Below are positions 29,418-39,215 of a stretch of 64,000 nt of DNA, piece after piece. The first letter of the stretch is position 1, and every line of letters starts with the position of its first letter. The stretch is from NCBI RefSeq assembly GCF_000963005.1, contig NZ_JZHZ01000007.1, positions 3,380,201 through 3,444,200 on the forward strand, read 5' to 3'. The stretch comes from Xanthomonas sp. GPE 39. Lineage in GTDB: Bacteria; Pseudomonadota; Gammaproteobacteria; Xanthomonadales; Xanthomonadaceae. The notes below the pieces were generated by a model. It searched no databases, had not been told where the DNA came from, and saw only the letters and a program-made list of their open reading frames with translations. A program made the translations under genes and the position numbers.

Positions 29418-30455
29418 CTAATCGGTGTCCGCAGCGGCTTGCGGCAGTAACAGGGTGAACACGGTGTGCCCGGGGCGGGAGCGGAAACTCAATAAACCAG
29501 CATGTTCACGCGCCACCTGCTGCGCCAGCGCCAAGCCCAACCCGCTACCTTCGGCACGGCCGCTGACCAGCGGCAGGAACAGATGTTCGGCCAATTCCTC
29601 GGGCACGCCACGACCGTCATCGACGATGTCAAGGCGCAGGCCGAGCGAATGCACGCTGTCGCGAATGCGCTGGCCGTGTTCGACACGGGTGCGCAAAGTG
29701 ACCTGTGCGGCACCGGCCTGGATCGCGTTGCGCACCAGATTCCACACCGCCTGGGTGAGACGGTCGGCATCGCCAAGGAACTCGGGAATACTGGGGTCGT
29801 AATCGCGTTGCAGGCGCACCGACCAACCACCCTCCGACTCGGCAAGGCGCAATACACGTTCGAGCACCGCGTGGATGTTGAGCATGGCATGCGGCCGCGC
29901 TGGCGCCGGCGACAACAACTGGTCGAGCAAACTGTTGAGGCGCTCGATCTCCGCTCCGATCAATTCGATCAGTTCGTGTTCGTCCTCCTCACGGTGTTGC
30001 GCGCGGCGCGCCAGCAACTGCGCCGCGCCCTTGAGCCCGGCCAATGGATTGCGCAGCTCGTGGGCCAGGCCTTTCAGCGCGGCGCTCAACGCACTGGGCA
30101 AGACTTGCGCCGGGTCCAGGGTGGGAAACTCATCGACTGGATGCGCCTCCAGTAGCCAGCCGCCATCGTCCAGCCGCGACAACCATCCCTCGGCGAAGCG
30201 CGGCGCCTCGCCGGGAATAGCCAAGGCCATGCGATGCAGGCGCAACACATCGCGCTCGTCGTTGCGCAGGAACCGCGCCAGCGCGTCGCCCTGTAGTTCC
30301 AGCGAAGCCAACGGCTGGTCGAGCAAGCGACGCACGCTGACCCCGAGCCAGCGCGTGAACGCGGGGTTGGCGCCACGCAGGAGGCCGTCGGCATCAGCCC
30401 AGACGACCGGGGTGATGAGGGCGGAAAGCGGGGGCGGCGCGGCGCTCATCGTCAT
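29418..30455 (-). CDS. ntrB: Nitrogen sensor histidine kinase NtrB
   Basis: A 345-residue soluble PAS-histidine kinase: PAS domain (residues about 15-110), H-box with His132 in AHELRNPLAGLKG, then N-box (NLVRNAIQAG), DDGRGVPEE and GSGLGLAL ATP-binding motifs. PII-regulated partner of NtrC. Two ATGs, at 30455 and 30449, can start the protein; neither has a Shine-Dalgarno, and the base just upstream begins an NtrC operator, so the mRNA may have a very short or no leader. Confidence 0.94.
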   Translation of the reverse strand: MTMSAAPPPLSALITPVVWADADGLLRGANPAFTRWLGVSVRRLLDQPLASLELQGDALARFLRNDERDVLRLHRMALAIPGEAPRFAEGWLSRLDDGGWLLEAHPVDEFPTLDPAQVLPSALSAALKGLAHELRNPLAGLKGAAQLLARRAQHREEDEHELIELIGAEIERLNSLLDQLLSPAPARPHAMLNIHAVLERVLRLAESEGGWSVRLQRDYDPSIPEFLGDADRLTQAVWNLVRNAIQAGAAQVTLRTRVEHGQRIRDSVHSLGLRLDIVDDGRGVPEELAEHLFLPLVSGRAEGSGLGLALAQQVAREHAGLLSFRSRPGHTVFTLLLPQAAADTD

Positions 30456-30456
30456 C

Positions 30457-30471
30457 GCACCAATATAGTGC
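30457..30471 (-). promoter_or_regulatory. NtrC operator abutting the ntrB start codon
   Basis: Minus-strand GCACTATATTGGTGC is an exact GCAC-N7-GTGC dyad, and its core resembles a known enteric glnA NtrC site (recalled, not searched). It begins one base before the ATG at 30455. Binding here would overlap the ribosome-binding/transcription-start region and fit autoregulation of ntrBC. Confidence 0.75.
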
Positions 30472-30684
30472 AAAAATGAGCGACTGACCCGACACTCACC
30501 GGATAACCGGCCACACAGCGGTCCAATTGCACTGTTGCCGTGCCCGCGCACCAGACTGCGCCAGCGGCAGGACCACGGAAAAAACAGCATCGGGCGAAGC
30601 GAGCATCCACGGCAAATACCTCGATCGCTGGGAACACGGGCATCCTTACGCCCCAGGGAGCGTCCGTCGTGAAGGCCTCGGGTC

Positions 30685-30713
30685 GTGCGGGCCGGCGAAA
30701 ACGCCGGCCGCAC
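30685..30713 (-). terminator. GC-rich hairpin downstream of amtB
   Basis: An inverted repeat of about 12 bp per arm around a short A/T loop (GCCGGCGAAAACGCCGGC core), about 50-75 bp past the amtB stop. A second hairpin, CGCGACC/GGTCGCG, lies at 30732-30749. Neither is followed by a T-run, so intrinsic termination is uncertain. The rest of the 300-bp amtB-ntrB gap shows no gene. Confidence 0.4.
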
Positions 30714-30761
30714 CTATACCGTTCCGAGTCCCGCGACCACGGGGTCGCGAGCCGGTGATGC

Positions 30762-32198
30762 TCAGGACTCGTAGGCCGATTCGCCGTGCGAGGTGATGTC
30801 CAGACCCTGGCGCTCGGCGTCTTCCGACACCCGCAGGCCGACCACCGCCTTGGCGACAAGAAAACCCACCACGGAGACGATGCCGATCCACAGCACGGTC
30901 AAACCGACGCCGGTAGCCTGCACCAGCAGTTGGTGGCCCATGGTCACCCCTGTGGCGTAACCGGTGCCACCCAGCGCCTTGTCGGTGAACACGCCAGTCA
31001 AAAGCGCACCGACGATGCCGCCGACACCATGCACACCGAACACGTCCAGCGTGTCATCGGCGTTGAGCAGCTTTTTCAGCCCGGTGACGCCCCACACGCA
31101 GATGACGCCAGCGGCGGCACCGATGGCAATGGCGCCAAACGGTCCTACCGTACCGGCAGCCGGGGTGATGCCGACCAGACCGGCCACCATGCCCGAGGCA
31201 ACGCCCAACGCCGAGGACTTGCCCTTGACCACCTTCTCGGTCAACGACCAGGCCAACACCGCGGCAGCGGTCGCCAGCAGCGTATTGAGGAACGCCAGCG
31301 CGGCGATGGCATTGGCTTCCAACGCCGAACCGGCATTGAAGCCGAACCAGCCCACCCACAACAACGACGCACCGACGAAAGTCAGAGTGACGTTGTGCGG
31401 CTTCATCGCGGCATGACCAAACCCCAGACGCTTGCCGACGAAGTAAGAGCCAACCAAGCCGGCCACGCCCGCATTGATGTGGACCACGGTGCCACCAGCG
31501 AAGTCCAGCGCTCCCTTGCCGAACAGGAAGCCCGGGGTCGACCACACCATATGCGCCAGCGGCAGGTAGCCGGCAGTGAACCAGATGACGACAAACAACA
31601 ACACGGCGGCGAACTTCACCCGCTCGGCGAAAGCGCCGACGATCAGCGCGCCGGTGATGCCAGCGAAAGTCAGCTGGAACGCGACGAACACATACTCAGG
31701 CAGCTTGAAGCCCTTGGAGAACGTATCGGCCAACGTGGTGGTATCCACTCCGGTCAGCAGAGCCTTGTTGAGCGTTCCAATGAACGCGCCGCCATCGGCG
31801 AAGGCCAAGCTGTAGCCGTACACCACCCACAGCACCGCGATCAGGCAAAACACCACACCGACCTGGATCAGCACCGACAACACGTTCTTGGCGCGCACCA
31901 TCCCGCCGTAGAACAGGGCCAAGCCCGGCACCACCATCAGCAGCACCAGCAAGGTGGAGGTCAACATCCAGGCAACGTCGCCCTTGTCCACCACCGGCGC
32001 GGCGGCGGGTGTGGCAGCGGTGGCCGGCGCGGGCGGCGGCGTCAGTTGCTCGGTCTGCACGTTCGCCGTGGACACCGGCGTGATCTGCGCCTGAGCCAAT
32101 ACGCTGCCCGGCACACTCGCCGCCATCGCGCCAACCAGGATCAGCATGCACGCCGCATAGAACCGGGACTTCCACCCGGAAAACAAACCTGTCTTCAT
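30762..32198 (-). CDS. amtB: Ammonium channel AmtB
   Basis: A 478-residue Amt/Rh-family ammonium channel with about 11 membrane helices in the core. Conserved parts include FYGGMVRAKNVLSVLIQ, the pore His region VVHINAGVAGLVGSYFVG and FGVHGVGGIVG. The N-terminus carries a signal-like helix (residues about 15-37) and a Pro/Ala/Thr-rich periplasmic segment (about 45-75) before the first core helix, making it longer than typical. It lies 22 bp after glnK; PII binding closes the channel when ammonium is abundant. Confidence 0.96.
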   Translation of the reverse strand: MKTGLFSGWKSRFYAACMLILVGAMAASVPGSVLAQAQITPVSTANVQTEQLTPPPAPATAATPAAAPVVDKGDVAWMLTSTLLVLLMVVPGLALFYGGMVRAKNVLSVLIQVGVVFCLIAVLWVVYGYSLAFADGGAFIGTLNKALLTGVDTTTLADTFSKGFKLPEYVFVAFQLTFAGITGALIVGAFAERVKFAAVLLFVVIWFTAGYLPLAHMVWSTPGFLFGKGALDFAGGTVVHINAGVAGLVGSYFVGKRLGFGHAAMKPHNVTLTFVGASLLWVGWFGFNAGSALEANAIAALAFLNTLLATAAAVLAWSLTEKVVKGKSSALGVASGMVAGLVGITPAAGTVGPFGAIAIGAAAGVICVWGVTGLKKLLNADDTLDVFGVHGVGGIVGALLTGVFTDKALGGTGYATGVTMGHQLLVQATGVGLTVLWIGIVSVVGFLVAKAVVGLRVSEDAERQGLDITSHGESAYES

Positions 32199-32220
32199 GA
32201 TCAAGGGTTCCAGGATGGGA

Positions 32221-32883
<663 letters not shown>

Positions 32884-34293
32884 TCAGTTGGCGTAATACA
32901 GCTGATATTCCAGTGGGTGAGTCGCGGCACGGAACTTGGTCACTTCCTGCATCTTCAGCGCGATGTAGCCATCGATGAAGTCGTCGGTGAACACGCCGCC
33001 AGCCTTGAGGAACTCACGGTCGGCATCCAGCGCTTCCAAGGCCTGATCCAGGCTCGAGCAGACCTGCGGGATTTTCTTCTCTTCCTCAGGCGGCAGGTCG
33101 TACAGATCCTTGTCGCTGGGCGCGCCCGGGTCGATCTGGTTCTTGATACCGTCCAGGCCGGCCATCATCAGCGCGGCGAAGGTCAGGTAGCCGGACTGCA
33201 GCGGATCCGGGAAGCGGATTTCGATGCGGCGGGCCTTCGGGTTGGACACCCACGGGATGCGGCACGAGGCCGAGCGGTTGCGCGCCGAGTAGGCCAGCAT
33301 CACCGGTGCTTCGAAGCCGGGGACCAGACGCTTGTAGCTGTTGGTACCGGAGTTGGTGAAGGCATTGATCGCCTTGGCATGCTTGAAAATGCCGCCGATG
33401 TACCACAGCGCCATCTGCGACAGGCCGCCATAGCCGTCGCCGGAGAACAGGTTGGCGCCGCCCTTGGCAAGCGACTGGTGCACGTGCATGCCCGAGCCGT
33501 TGTCGCCGACGATCGGCTTGGGCATGAAGGTCACGGTCTTGCCGTTGCGATAGGCGACGTTCTTGATGATGTACTTCATCATCATCAGCTCGTCGGCCTT
33601 CTTCACCAGCGAGTTGAACTTGGTGCCGATTTCACACTGACCAGCGGTGGCAACCTCGTGGTGGTGCACCTCGACTTCGATGCCGACCTGCTCCAGGGTC
33701 TTGCACATTTCCGCGCGCAGATCCTGCAGCGAGTCGGTCGGCGGCACCGGGAAGTAGCCACCCTTGACCGCCGGACGATAACCGCTGTTACCGCCTTCGA
33801 TCTTGCTGCCGCTGCTCCAGGCCGCTTCTTCCGAGTCGATCTTGAAGAAGGTGTGGCCCATGTCGTTGCCGAAACGCACGCCGTCGAAGATGAAGAATTC
33901 CGGCTCCGGGCCGAAGAACGCCTGATCGGCGATACCGCTGGACTTCAGATAAGCCTCGGCGCGCTTGGCCACGCCGCGCGGATCGCGCGCATAGCTCTGC
34001 ATGGTCGCCGGATCAAGGATGTCGCAGGTCAGCACCAGGGTCGGGTCGGCCATGAACGGGTCGAGGAAAGCCGTGTCAGCGTCCGGCAGCAGGACCATGT
34101 CCGACTCATTGATGCCCTTCCAGCCGGCGATCGAGCTGCCGTCGAACATCTTGCCCTCTTCGAACAGTGCCGGCTCGATGATGCTGACCGGGAACGTGAC
34201 GTGCTGCTGCACGCCGCGCATGTCGACGAAGCGCAGGTCGACGAACTCGATCTTGTTGTCCTTAACCAGCTTCTCAATAGTTTCCGCAGACAT
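32884..34293 (-). CDS. glnA: Glutamine synthetase type I
   Basis: A 469-residue GSI-beta enzyme making glutamine from glutamate, ammonia and ATP. It has the latch [12 protein letters not shown], the catalytic [17 protein letters not shown] and NRSASCRIP motifs, and the adenylylation site Tyr in DLYDLPPEE near residue 398. Length and the adenylylation loop fit control by GlnE. The ATG at 34293 opens [16 protein letters not shown] lies before it. Expression probably comes from the sigma-54 promoter about 30 bp upstream, with NtrC enhancers beyond. Confidence 0.98.
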   Translation of the reverse strand: MSAETIEKLVKDNKIEFVDLRFVDMRGVQQHVTFPVSIIEPALFEEGKMFDGSSIAGWKGINESDMVLLPDADTAFLDPFMADPTLVLTCDILDPATMQSYARDPRGVAKRAEAYLKSSGIADQAFFGPEPEFFIFDGVRFGNDMGHTFFKIDSEEAAWSSGSKIEGGNSGYRPAVKGGYFPVPPTDSLQDLRAEMCKTLEQVGIEVEVHHHEVATAGQCEIGTKFNSLVKKADELMMMKYIIKNVAYRNGKTVTFMPKPIVGDNGSGMHVHQSLAKGGANLFSGDGYGGLSQMALWYIGGIFKHAKAINAFTNSGTNSYKRLVPGFEAPVMLAYSARNRSASCRIPWVSNPKARRIEIRFPDPLQSGYLTFAALMMAGLDGIKNQIDPGAPSDKDLYDLPPEEEKKIPQVCSSLDQALEALDADREFLKAGGVFTDDFIDGYIALKMQEVTKFRAATHPLEYQLYYAN

Positions 34294-34333
34294 CAGATAC
34301 AACCTCAGTTTATGAATGGCACGAGAAATTATG

Positions 34334-34349
34334 AGCAATCCACATGCCA
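34334..34349 (-). promoter_or_regulatory. Sigma-54 (-24/-12) promoter of glnA
   Basis: Minus strand TGGCATGTGGATTGCT fits TGGCAYRNNNNTTGCW at every defined base, with correct GG/GC spacing. The implied start site is near 34324, leaving a leader of about 30 nt before the glnA ATG. Confidence 0.88.
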
Positions 34350-34388
34350 ACTTCGTAGACTTCACAAGCCATTGAATTTACAGGGAAT

Positions 34389-34403
34389 GCACACAGATGG
34401 TGC
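34389..34403. promoter_or_regulatory. NtrC-type dyad, glnA site 1
   Basis: GCACACAGATGGTGC: both half-sites match GCAC-N7-GTGC. Its centre is about 60 bp upstream of the -12 element of the glnA sigma-54 promoter. Confidence 0.65.
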
Positions 34404-34412
34404 GGACATTTC

Positions 34413-34427
34413 GCACCATTGTGATGC
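34413..34427. promoter_or_regulatory. NtrC-type dyad, glnA site 2
   Basis: Minus strand GCATCACAATGGTGC: one mismatch to GCAC-N7-GTGC, and its AATGGTGC half is identical to the enteric consensus. Centre about 84 bp upstream of the -12 element, 24 bp from site 1. Confidence 0.7.
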
Positions 34428-34441
34428 AATTGCCATGAAAT

Positions 34442-34456
34442 GCACCACTGCGGTGC
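34442..34456. promoter_or_regulatory. NtrC-type dyad, glnA site 3
   Basis: GCACCACTGCGGTGC, a perfect GCAC-N7-GTGC dyad, about 113 bp upstream of the -12 element and 64 bp before the uppP start, so it could also influence that divergent gene. Confidence 0.7.
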
Positions 34457-34519
34457 GCAATTCAATGCTCTATCCTTGCGTACATCTCCTGCCCCCATCC
34501 CATTGAGCCAATCTCCTCC

Positions 34520-35311
34520 ATGAGCGACCCGCTGTCCGCCCTGTTGTTGGGCATCATCGAAGGCCTGACCGAATTCCTGCCTGTCTCCAGCACCGGGCAC
34601 CTGCTGATCGCCGAGCAATGGCTCGGCCACCGCTCGGACTTCTTCAACATCGTCATTCAGGCCGGCTCAATCCTGGCGACCACACTGGTGTACCGGCAGC
34701 GGCTGTGGGCACTGGCAACCGGCCTGGGGGACCGCGCCAACCGCGACTATGTGTTCAAGCTGAGCGCGGCATTCCTGGTCACTGCCGTGGTCGGCTTGAC
34801 GGTGCGCAAGGCTGGCTGGCAGTTGCCGGAGAGCGTGCATCCGGTGGCCTGGGCGCTGGTGATCGGTGGCGTGTGGATGCTGGTGGCCGAGCAGATCGCA
34901 AGCCGACTGCCCGAGCGCGAGACGGTCACTTGGAAAGTAGCCATCGCGGTCGGCCTGGCACAAGTGGTGGCCGGCGTGTTCCCCGGCACCTCACGCTCGG
35001 CGGCGACGATCTTCCTGGCGATGCTGCTTGGCCTGAGCAAGCGCTCGGCCGCAGCCGATTTTGCTTTCCTGCTCGGAATCCCGACCATGTTCGCGGCCAG
35101 CGCCTACTCCTTCCTGGAACTGTACAAGCACGGCGCGCTGGGCAGCGAGAACTGGGGCGACGTGAGCATCGCCTTCGCCGCGGCGCTGGTGACCGGCTTC
35201 ATGGTGGTGAGGTGGCTGTTGGGCTACATCAAATCGCACCGGTTCACCGCCTTCGCGGCGTATCGCATCGCGCTGGGCACGGCGCTGCTGCTATGGCTGC
35301 CGGCAGCGTGA
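34520..35311 (+). CDS. uppP: Undecaprenyl-diphosphatase UppP (BacA)
   Basis: A 263-residue polytopic inner-membrane phosphatase that regenerates undecaprenyl phosphate for peptidoglycan and O-antigen synthesis. It has both active-site motifs: EGLTEFLPVSSTGH (residues 14-27) and PGTSRSAA (about 155). Overexpression of this family gives bacitracin resistance. No good Shine-Dalgarno precedes the ATG. It is divergent from glnA. Confidence 0.97.
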   Translation: MSDPLSALLLGIIEGLTEFLPVSSTGHLLIAEQWLGHRSDFFNIVIQAGSILATTLVYRQRLWALATGLGDRANRDYVFKLSAAFLVTAVVGLTVRKAGWQLPESVHPVAWALVIGGVWMLVAEQIASRLPERETVTWKVAIAVGLAQVVAGVFPGTSRSAATIFLAMLLGLSKRSAAADFAFLLGIPTMFAASAYSFLELYKHGALGSENWGDVSIAFAAALVTGFMVVRWLLGYIKSHRFTAFAAYRIALGTALLLWLPAA

Positions 35312-35368
35312 TGGCACGGGCGATCCGGCTCGCCCTTGCCCCAATCCCTGTTCCGAAAGGTAAGCGAT

Positions 35369-35980
35369 TCAAGCCAAGGCGGGATTGAGGCTGTAAGTGC
35401 CGTACACAGTGGCTTCGGCCACCACGTGACCCTGCATCGCACGCAGCGCGTCGGCGCCAGTAAAGCGCGCCGGTAGATCGAGTCGGGCGACGTCCAGCGC
35501 GAACAGGCGAAAGAAATAACGATGCACGCGCAGATCGTTGGCCGGCGGATACGGGCCGTCGTAGCCGTAATAGTCGCCGCCCATCGCCGCGTCGCCGGCG
35601 AACCAGTCGGTGTAGCTGTTCAGTCCCTGCCGCGCGCCCTCCAGGCCGGGCGGTTGCTGTTTGCCCTTGACCACCACGCCGTCGCTGGCGCTGCCTTCGG
35701 CAATCGCGCGCGCATCCGCCGGCAGATCCACCATGACCCAATGGATGAATTCCGTGCGCGGCTGCTCGACCGGAATCCGCACATCGGCGCGGCCGACCAT
35801 CTCGGCCACGGTCGGTACGTCCGGATCGATGCACAACAGGGCGAACGAGCGGGTCGTAGACGGTACCTCGTCCCAAGCCAGATGCGGATTGCGATTGCCG
35901 CCGAAACCGTCGGGCTGCCCCATCGCATAGGTCGCGGCAAGCGGTTGGCCGGGCTGCAAGCTGTCACTGCGAAGGCGCAT
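35369..35980 (-). CDS. YbhB/YbcL-type PEBP-family protein
   Basis: A 203-residue phosphatidylethanolamine-binding-protein fold. The conserved core includes NPHLAWDEVPSTTRSFALLCIDPD, FIHWVMVDLPADARAI (split) and GYDGPYPPANDLRVHRYFF, with the ligand-site His residues. There is no signal peptide, so it is cytoplasmic. Bacterial members have no settled function. GGAG is 8 nt before the ATG. It converges with uppP. Confidence 0.9.
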   Translation of the reverse strand: MRLRSDSLQPGQPLAATYAMGQPDGFGGNRNPHLAWDEVPSTTRSFALLCIDPDVPTVAEMVGRADVRIPVEQPRTEFIHWVMVDLPADARAIAEGSASDGVVVKGKQQPPGLEGARQGLNSYTDWFAGDAAMGGDYYGYDGPYPPANDLRVHRYFFRLFALDVARLDLPARFTGADALRAMQGHVVAEATVYGTYSLNPALA

Positions 35981-36000
35981 ACGGGAAGCTCCGTGGCAAA

Positions 36001-38079
36001 TCAGGTTTCAGGGTAGCCCAGGCGCACCGCAACCGGCGTGAGCAGGGCGAACGCGGCAGCCAGCGGCCCCGCATAGGCGCGCCAGTGGCCGGCGGCCAGA
36101 CGCGGCGGGCCGAGCGTGGGCACGGTCGGAAAGGCGACACCGAACGCTTGCTCCAGGGCTGCGGCCACAGCGGCCGGATCAGTCTCGATGCCGTCCAGCC
36201 GCAGTAGCCGGTGCGGGTACAGGTCCTGCGCATGCAGCGTGGCGATCTGCTCCAGCACCGCCGCCAGCCAGCGCGCGCCGACCTCCGGCGAGGGCAGTTG
36301 CAGCGGTGCCGGAGCACCATTGGCCAGCCAGTCCAGCAGCATATCGCGCGGGTCGCGCAGCACGATCAGCAAGCGCCCTTCCGGCAGATGCGGGCGCAGC
36401 GCCCGCAGCAAGGCGTTGTCCCACCACAGCAACCAGTCAACGATGTTGCCATCGCCAATGCCACGCGCCGGCAACTGCGCGCGCCACTCGGCGACCAGCG
36501 CCGCGCCGTCCAGCGCGCCGCTATCGAGTTCGCCGACACTGCGGTAGCGCTGCAAGCCATCGCTGGGCGGCTGGGCACCGAAACGGTCACCACGCAACAC
36601 CGGACTGGCCGCACCCAACACCGCAATCACCCGTTCCACGCCGCTGCCGGGCGCGCCCCAGACAAACAACGGCCGTGCCTGCGTATGCGCCTGCACCGTC
36701 GCCAACGGCGGCCATGGCGACAGCGCATCCTGGCCCAGCGGCGGCAACGGCAAACGGTGCGCTTGTTGTTCCTGCTGAAATGTCAGCCACGTCGCCAGCG
36801 CATCCTCGACGCGACCAGCGGCATCCTGCACCGCCGCCAGCCACGGCCGCAGAATGGTCCGGTTCTGCTCAGGCAGACGCTGCATCAAGCCGCACACGTG
36901 ATCGATGGCCGCCGCGTGTTCACCGCGTTCCAGCATCGCCTCGACCAGCCGCTCCTCGCCGCTGATCCGACCCGGCTCTAGCGCCACGATACGCTGGGCC
37001 ACCGCCTCGCCCTGGTCGCGCTCGCCGGCCATGTCGTGCACCCGCATTTGTGCCTCCAACGCCGGCACGTGCGCGGGCATGGCGGCCTGCCAGCGCGCGA
37101 TCAACGCACGTGCCTCGGCACCGCCCACCGGCTCCAGCGCCAGCCGTGCCAACCACAGGTCATGGGCGTCGGTCGTGCTGGTCAGCGCCGCTTCAAGGGT
37201 CGCGCGCGCCTCGTCGAGCGTGCCCAGACGCTGCCAGGCGATCAGCGCCGCGTGCAGTGTGCGGCGATCGGCGGGAGCCGCAGCCAGGGCCGGACGCAGA
37301 TGCTCCAGCGCCTGCGCCGGTCGGTCGGCCTGCAAGGCGTATTCGCCGGCCAGGCGGCGCATGTTGGCGGTATCGCCGGCAGGATCGGCCAGCACCGTTT
37401 CCAGCGCGGCAATGGCATCCTCGAGGCGGCCCTGACGATGCGCGAGCTGCGCGACCAGCGCCATCATCGGCACACTGGTCCCAGGAGTGAGTGTGGCGAC
37501 CCGGCGGAACGCCGTCTCGGCGAAGGCCAGATGCTGTTTGTCCAGATAAGCAAAGCCCAGCGCGTAGAGCAGGCGCGGATCGTCCGGCACGGCATTGCTG
37601 GCATGCGACAGCAAGGCCAGCGCGCGGTCGGCCTCGCCACGGCGCAGCGCCAGCATGCCGTCCAACCCGAGCAACTGCGGATGCTCCGGCTGCAACCGCG
37701 CGGCGGTGCGACTCAACCGCTCCACTTCGTCCAGGTCGCCACGGCCCAGGGCCAGATGCCCGCGCATGATGTAGGCCATGAACGCGTTGGGATCCAGCGC
37801 CGCCGTCTGTGCCAATGCGACTTCGGCCTGGGCCATGTCGTTGGCACCCACCAACATGCTGGCGCGCAGCAGATGCAATTGCGCATCTTCCGGCGCCAGC
37901 GCAATCGCCCGGTCGATGCTGTCCAGGGCCTCGGCGGTATCACCATGCTGCTGCCGCGCCAGCGCCAACCAGCGCTGCGCTTGTGCATCGTCGGCGGCTT
38001 GTGCCGCCCAGGCCTGGGCAAGACGCAGGGCATCGGCGGTGTCCTGGCGGCGTAGGGCGTCGAGAATGGACTCGTGCAT
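36001..38079 (-). CDS. TPR protein with C-terminal sulfotransferase-like domain
   Basis: A 692-residue cytoplasmic protein. Residues about 1-430 are a chain of TPR-like repeats (AEALDSIDRAIALAPEDAQL, AEVALAQTAALDPNAFM and others). From about 465 on it resembles PAPS-dependent sulfotransferases: VWGAPGSGVERV in place of the PAPS loop and LIVLRDPRDMLLDWL as the 3'-phosphate-binding motif. The classical PKxGTTW loop is not intact, so activity is uncertain. Fusions of this kind recur in proteobacteria, often near surface polysaccharide or peptide modification, but no such genes lie here. It is monocistronic or followed at 20 bp by the PEBP gene. Confidence 0.82.
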   Translation of the reverse strand: MHESILDALRRQDTADALRLAQAWAAQAADDAQAQRWLALARQQHGDTAEALDSIDRAIALAPEDAQLHLLRASMLVGANDMAQAEVALAQTAALDPNAFMAYIMRGHLALGRGDLDEVERLSRTAARLQPEHPQLLGLDGMLALRRGEADRALALLSHASNAVPDDPRLLYALGFAYLDKQHLAFAETAFRRVATLTPGTSVPMMALVAQLAHRQGRLEDAIAALETVLADPAGDTANMRRLAGEYALQADRPAQALEHLRPALAAAPADRRTLHAALIAWQRLGTLDEARATLEAALTSTTDAHDLWLARLALEPVGGAEARALIARWQAAMPAHVPALEAQMRVHDMAGERDQGEAVAQRIVALEPGRISGEERLVEAMLERGEHAAAIDHVCGLMQRLPEQNRTILRPWLAAVQDAAGRVEDALATWLTFQQEQQAHRLPLPPLGQDALSPWPPLATVQAHTQARPLFVWGAPGSGVERVIAVLGAASPVLRGDRFGAQPPSDGLQRYRSVGELDSGALDGAALVAEWRAQLPARGIGDGNIVDWLLWWDNALLRALRPHLPEGRLLIVLRDPRDMLLDWLANGAPAPLQLPSPEVGARWLAAVLEQIATLHAQDLYPHRLLRLDGIETDPAAVAAALEQAFGVAFPTVPTLGPPRLAAGHWRAYAGPLAAAFALLTPVAVRLGYPET

Positions 38080-38155
38080 GGTGCTCTGGCTGAAGACAAA
38101 CCCACATTGTAGCGGGGGTGCCCGGCCAATCCGCAGCGACGCGGCGGTGCAGGAT

Positions 38156-39148
38156 TTAGGACGTCACCAGCCCCTGGGTCAGGCGCTCGGCCACCCACCG
38201 CTCGGCGAAACCGTCACCACGGGCGTTTTCGATGAAACCGCAATGCCCACCCCAGCGCGCAATCTCCAGCCGCGCCAAGGCCGGCAGGCGCAAACTGCGG
38301 AAATCGTCCAGGGGAATCACCGGATCGTCCTCGGCCATCAGAATGTCGGCCGGTACGTGCAGGCCCAATAGACGCTCGCCAGCAATGCTGTAGCTATCGA
38401 AATACGCATCCAGGCTGGCGAAACCCGCGTGCCGCTGCGCCAGCCACCCCATCAATCCGCGCATGTCCAGCGCCAGCGTGGCATCGTCGTAACCATGTTG
38501 GTCCGGAAACAGTTCGCGCTTGCGCATCAGCGATCCGCGCCAATTCCGGCGGAAATACCAATCGTAGAACTGCGGGCCGTTCTCGACGCGCTGCATGGCG
38601 GCAGCCGGATCCAGCAACGGACACACCGCAGCCACGCGTTGCAGCGGCAAGCCGGCCACCGGTGCGCGCAAGGCCAGACGCAATGCGAAATTGCCGCCAA
38701 GCGAATAGCCAGCGACCAACAGCATCGGTGCCGGGAAACGCCGCCATAGATCGCAGGCGGCATTGAACACCTCGTCCAGACGATCGGAATGGAACAGGTC
38801 CACGTTGAGGTGGTGGGTATCGCCGTGATCGCGGAAATTGAGTCGAAACACCTGGTAACCACGGGCAACCATCTGTGCGGCGGTCAAAAACATGTAGCTC
38901 GAATCGGCACTGCCTTCCCAACCGTGCAACAGCAACACTGTGCCGAGCGGGGCGGCATCGGCCGGCACGCTCAACCAGCCCTGCAGGCGCACGCCATCGC
39001 CGCCATCGAGGATATGCGAGGTGGTGATCGCACCGCTGGCGACAAGCAATTGTTCGCCACGACGCACGCGCAACAGGCTGGACCCCAGCACCGATTGCAG
39101 GTGGGGATTGCGCAACCAGCGTGGGGGAGAGTAATCGGTTGCATTCAT
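38156..39148 (-). CDS. YheT-family alpha/beta hydrolase
   Basis: A 330-residue cytoplasmic hydrolase of the YheT/ABHD1-3 family. The nucleophile elbow is GYSLGGN, the acid is in AEDDPVIP and the His in GGHCGF. The N-terminal PRWLRNPHLQSVLGS is the family's substrate-entry motif. Physiological substrate unknown (esterase or lipase-type). The ATG at 39148 gives the family length; a longer open frame upstream is not supported. Confidence 0.9.
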   Translation of the reverse strand: MNATDYSPPRWLRNPHLQSVLGSSLLRVRRGEQLLVASGAITTSHILDGGDGVRLQGWLSVPADAAPLGTVLLLHGWEGSADSSYMFLTAAQMVARGYQVFRLNFRDHGDTHHLNVDLFHSDRLDEVFNAACDLWRRFPAPMLLVAGYSLGGNFALRLALRAPVAGLPLQRVAAVCPLLDPAAAMQRVENGPQFYDWYFRRNWRGSLMRKRELFPDQHGYDDATLALDMRGLMGWLAQRHAGFASLDAYFDSYSIAGERLLGLHVPADILMAEDDPVIPLDDFRSLRLPALARLEIARWGGHCGFIENARGDGFAERWVAERLTQGLVTS

Positions 39149-39215
39149 GGGAGATGAGCTTGCATGCAAAGAGGGAGGGTAACCTGTAACCACGGTGCGA
39201 CCGGTGTTCCAGGGT

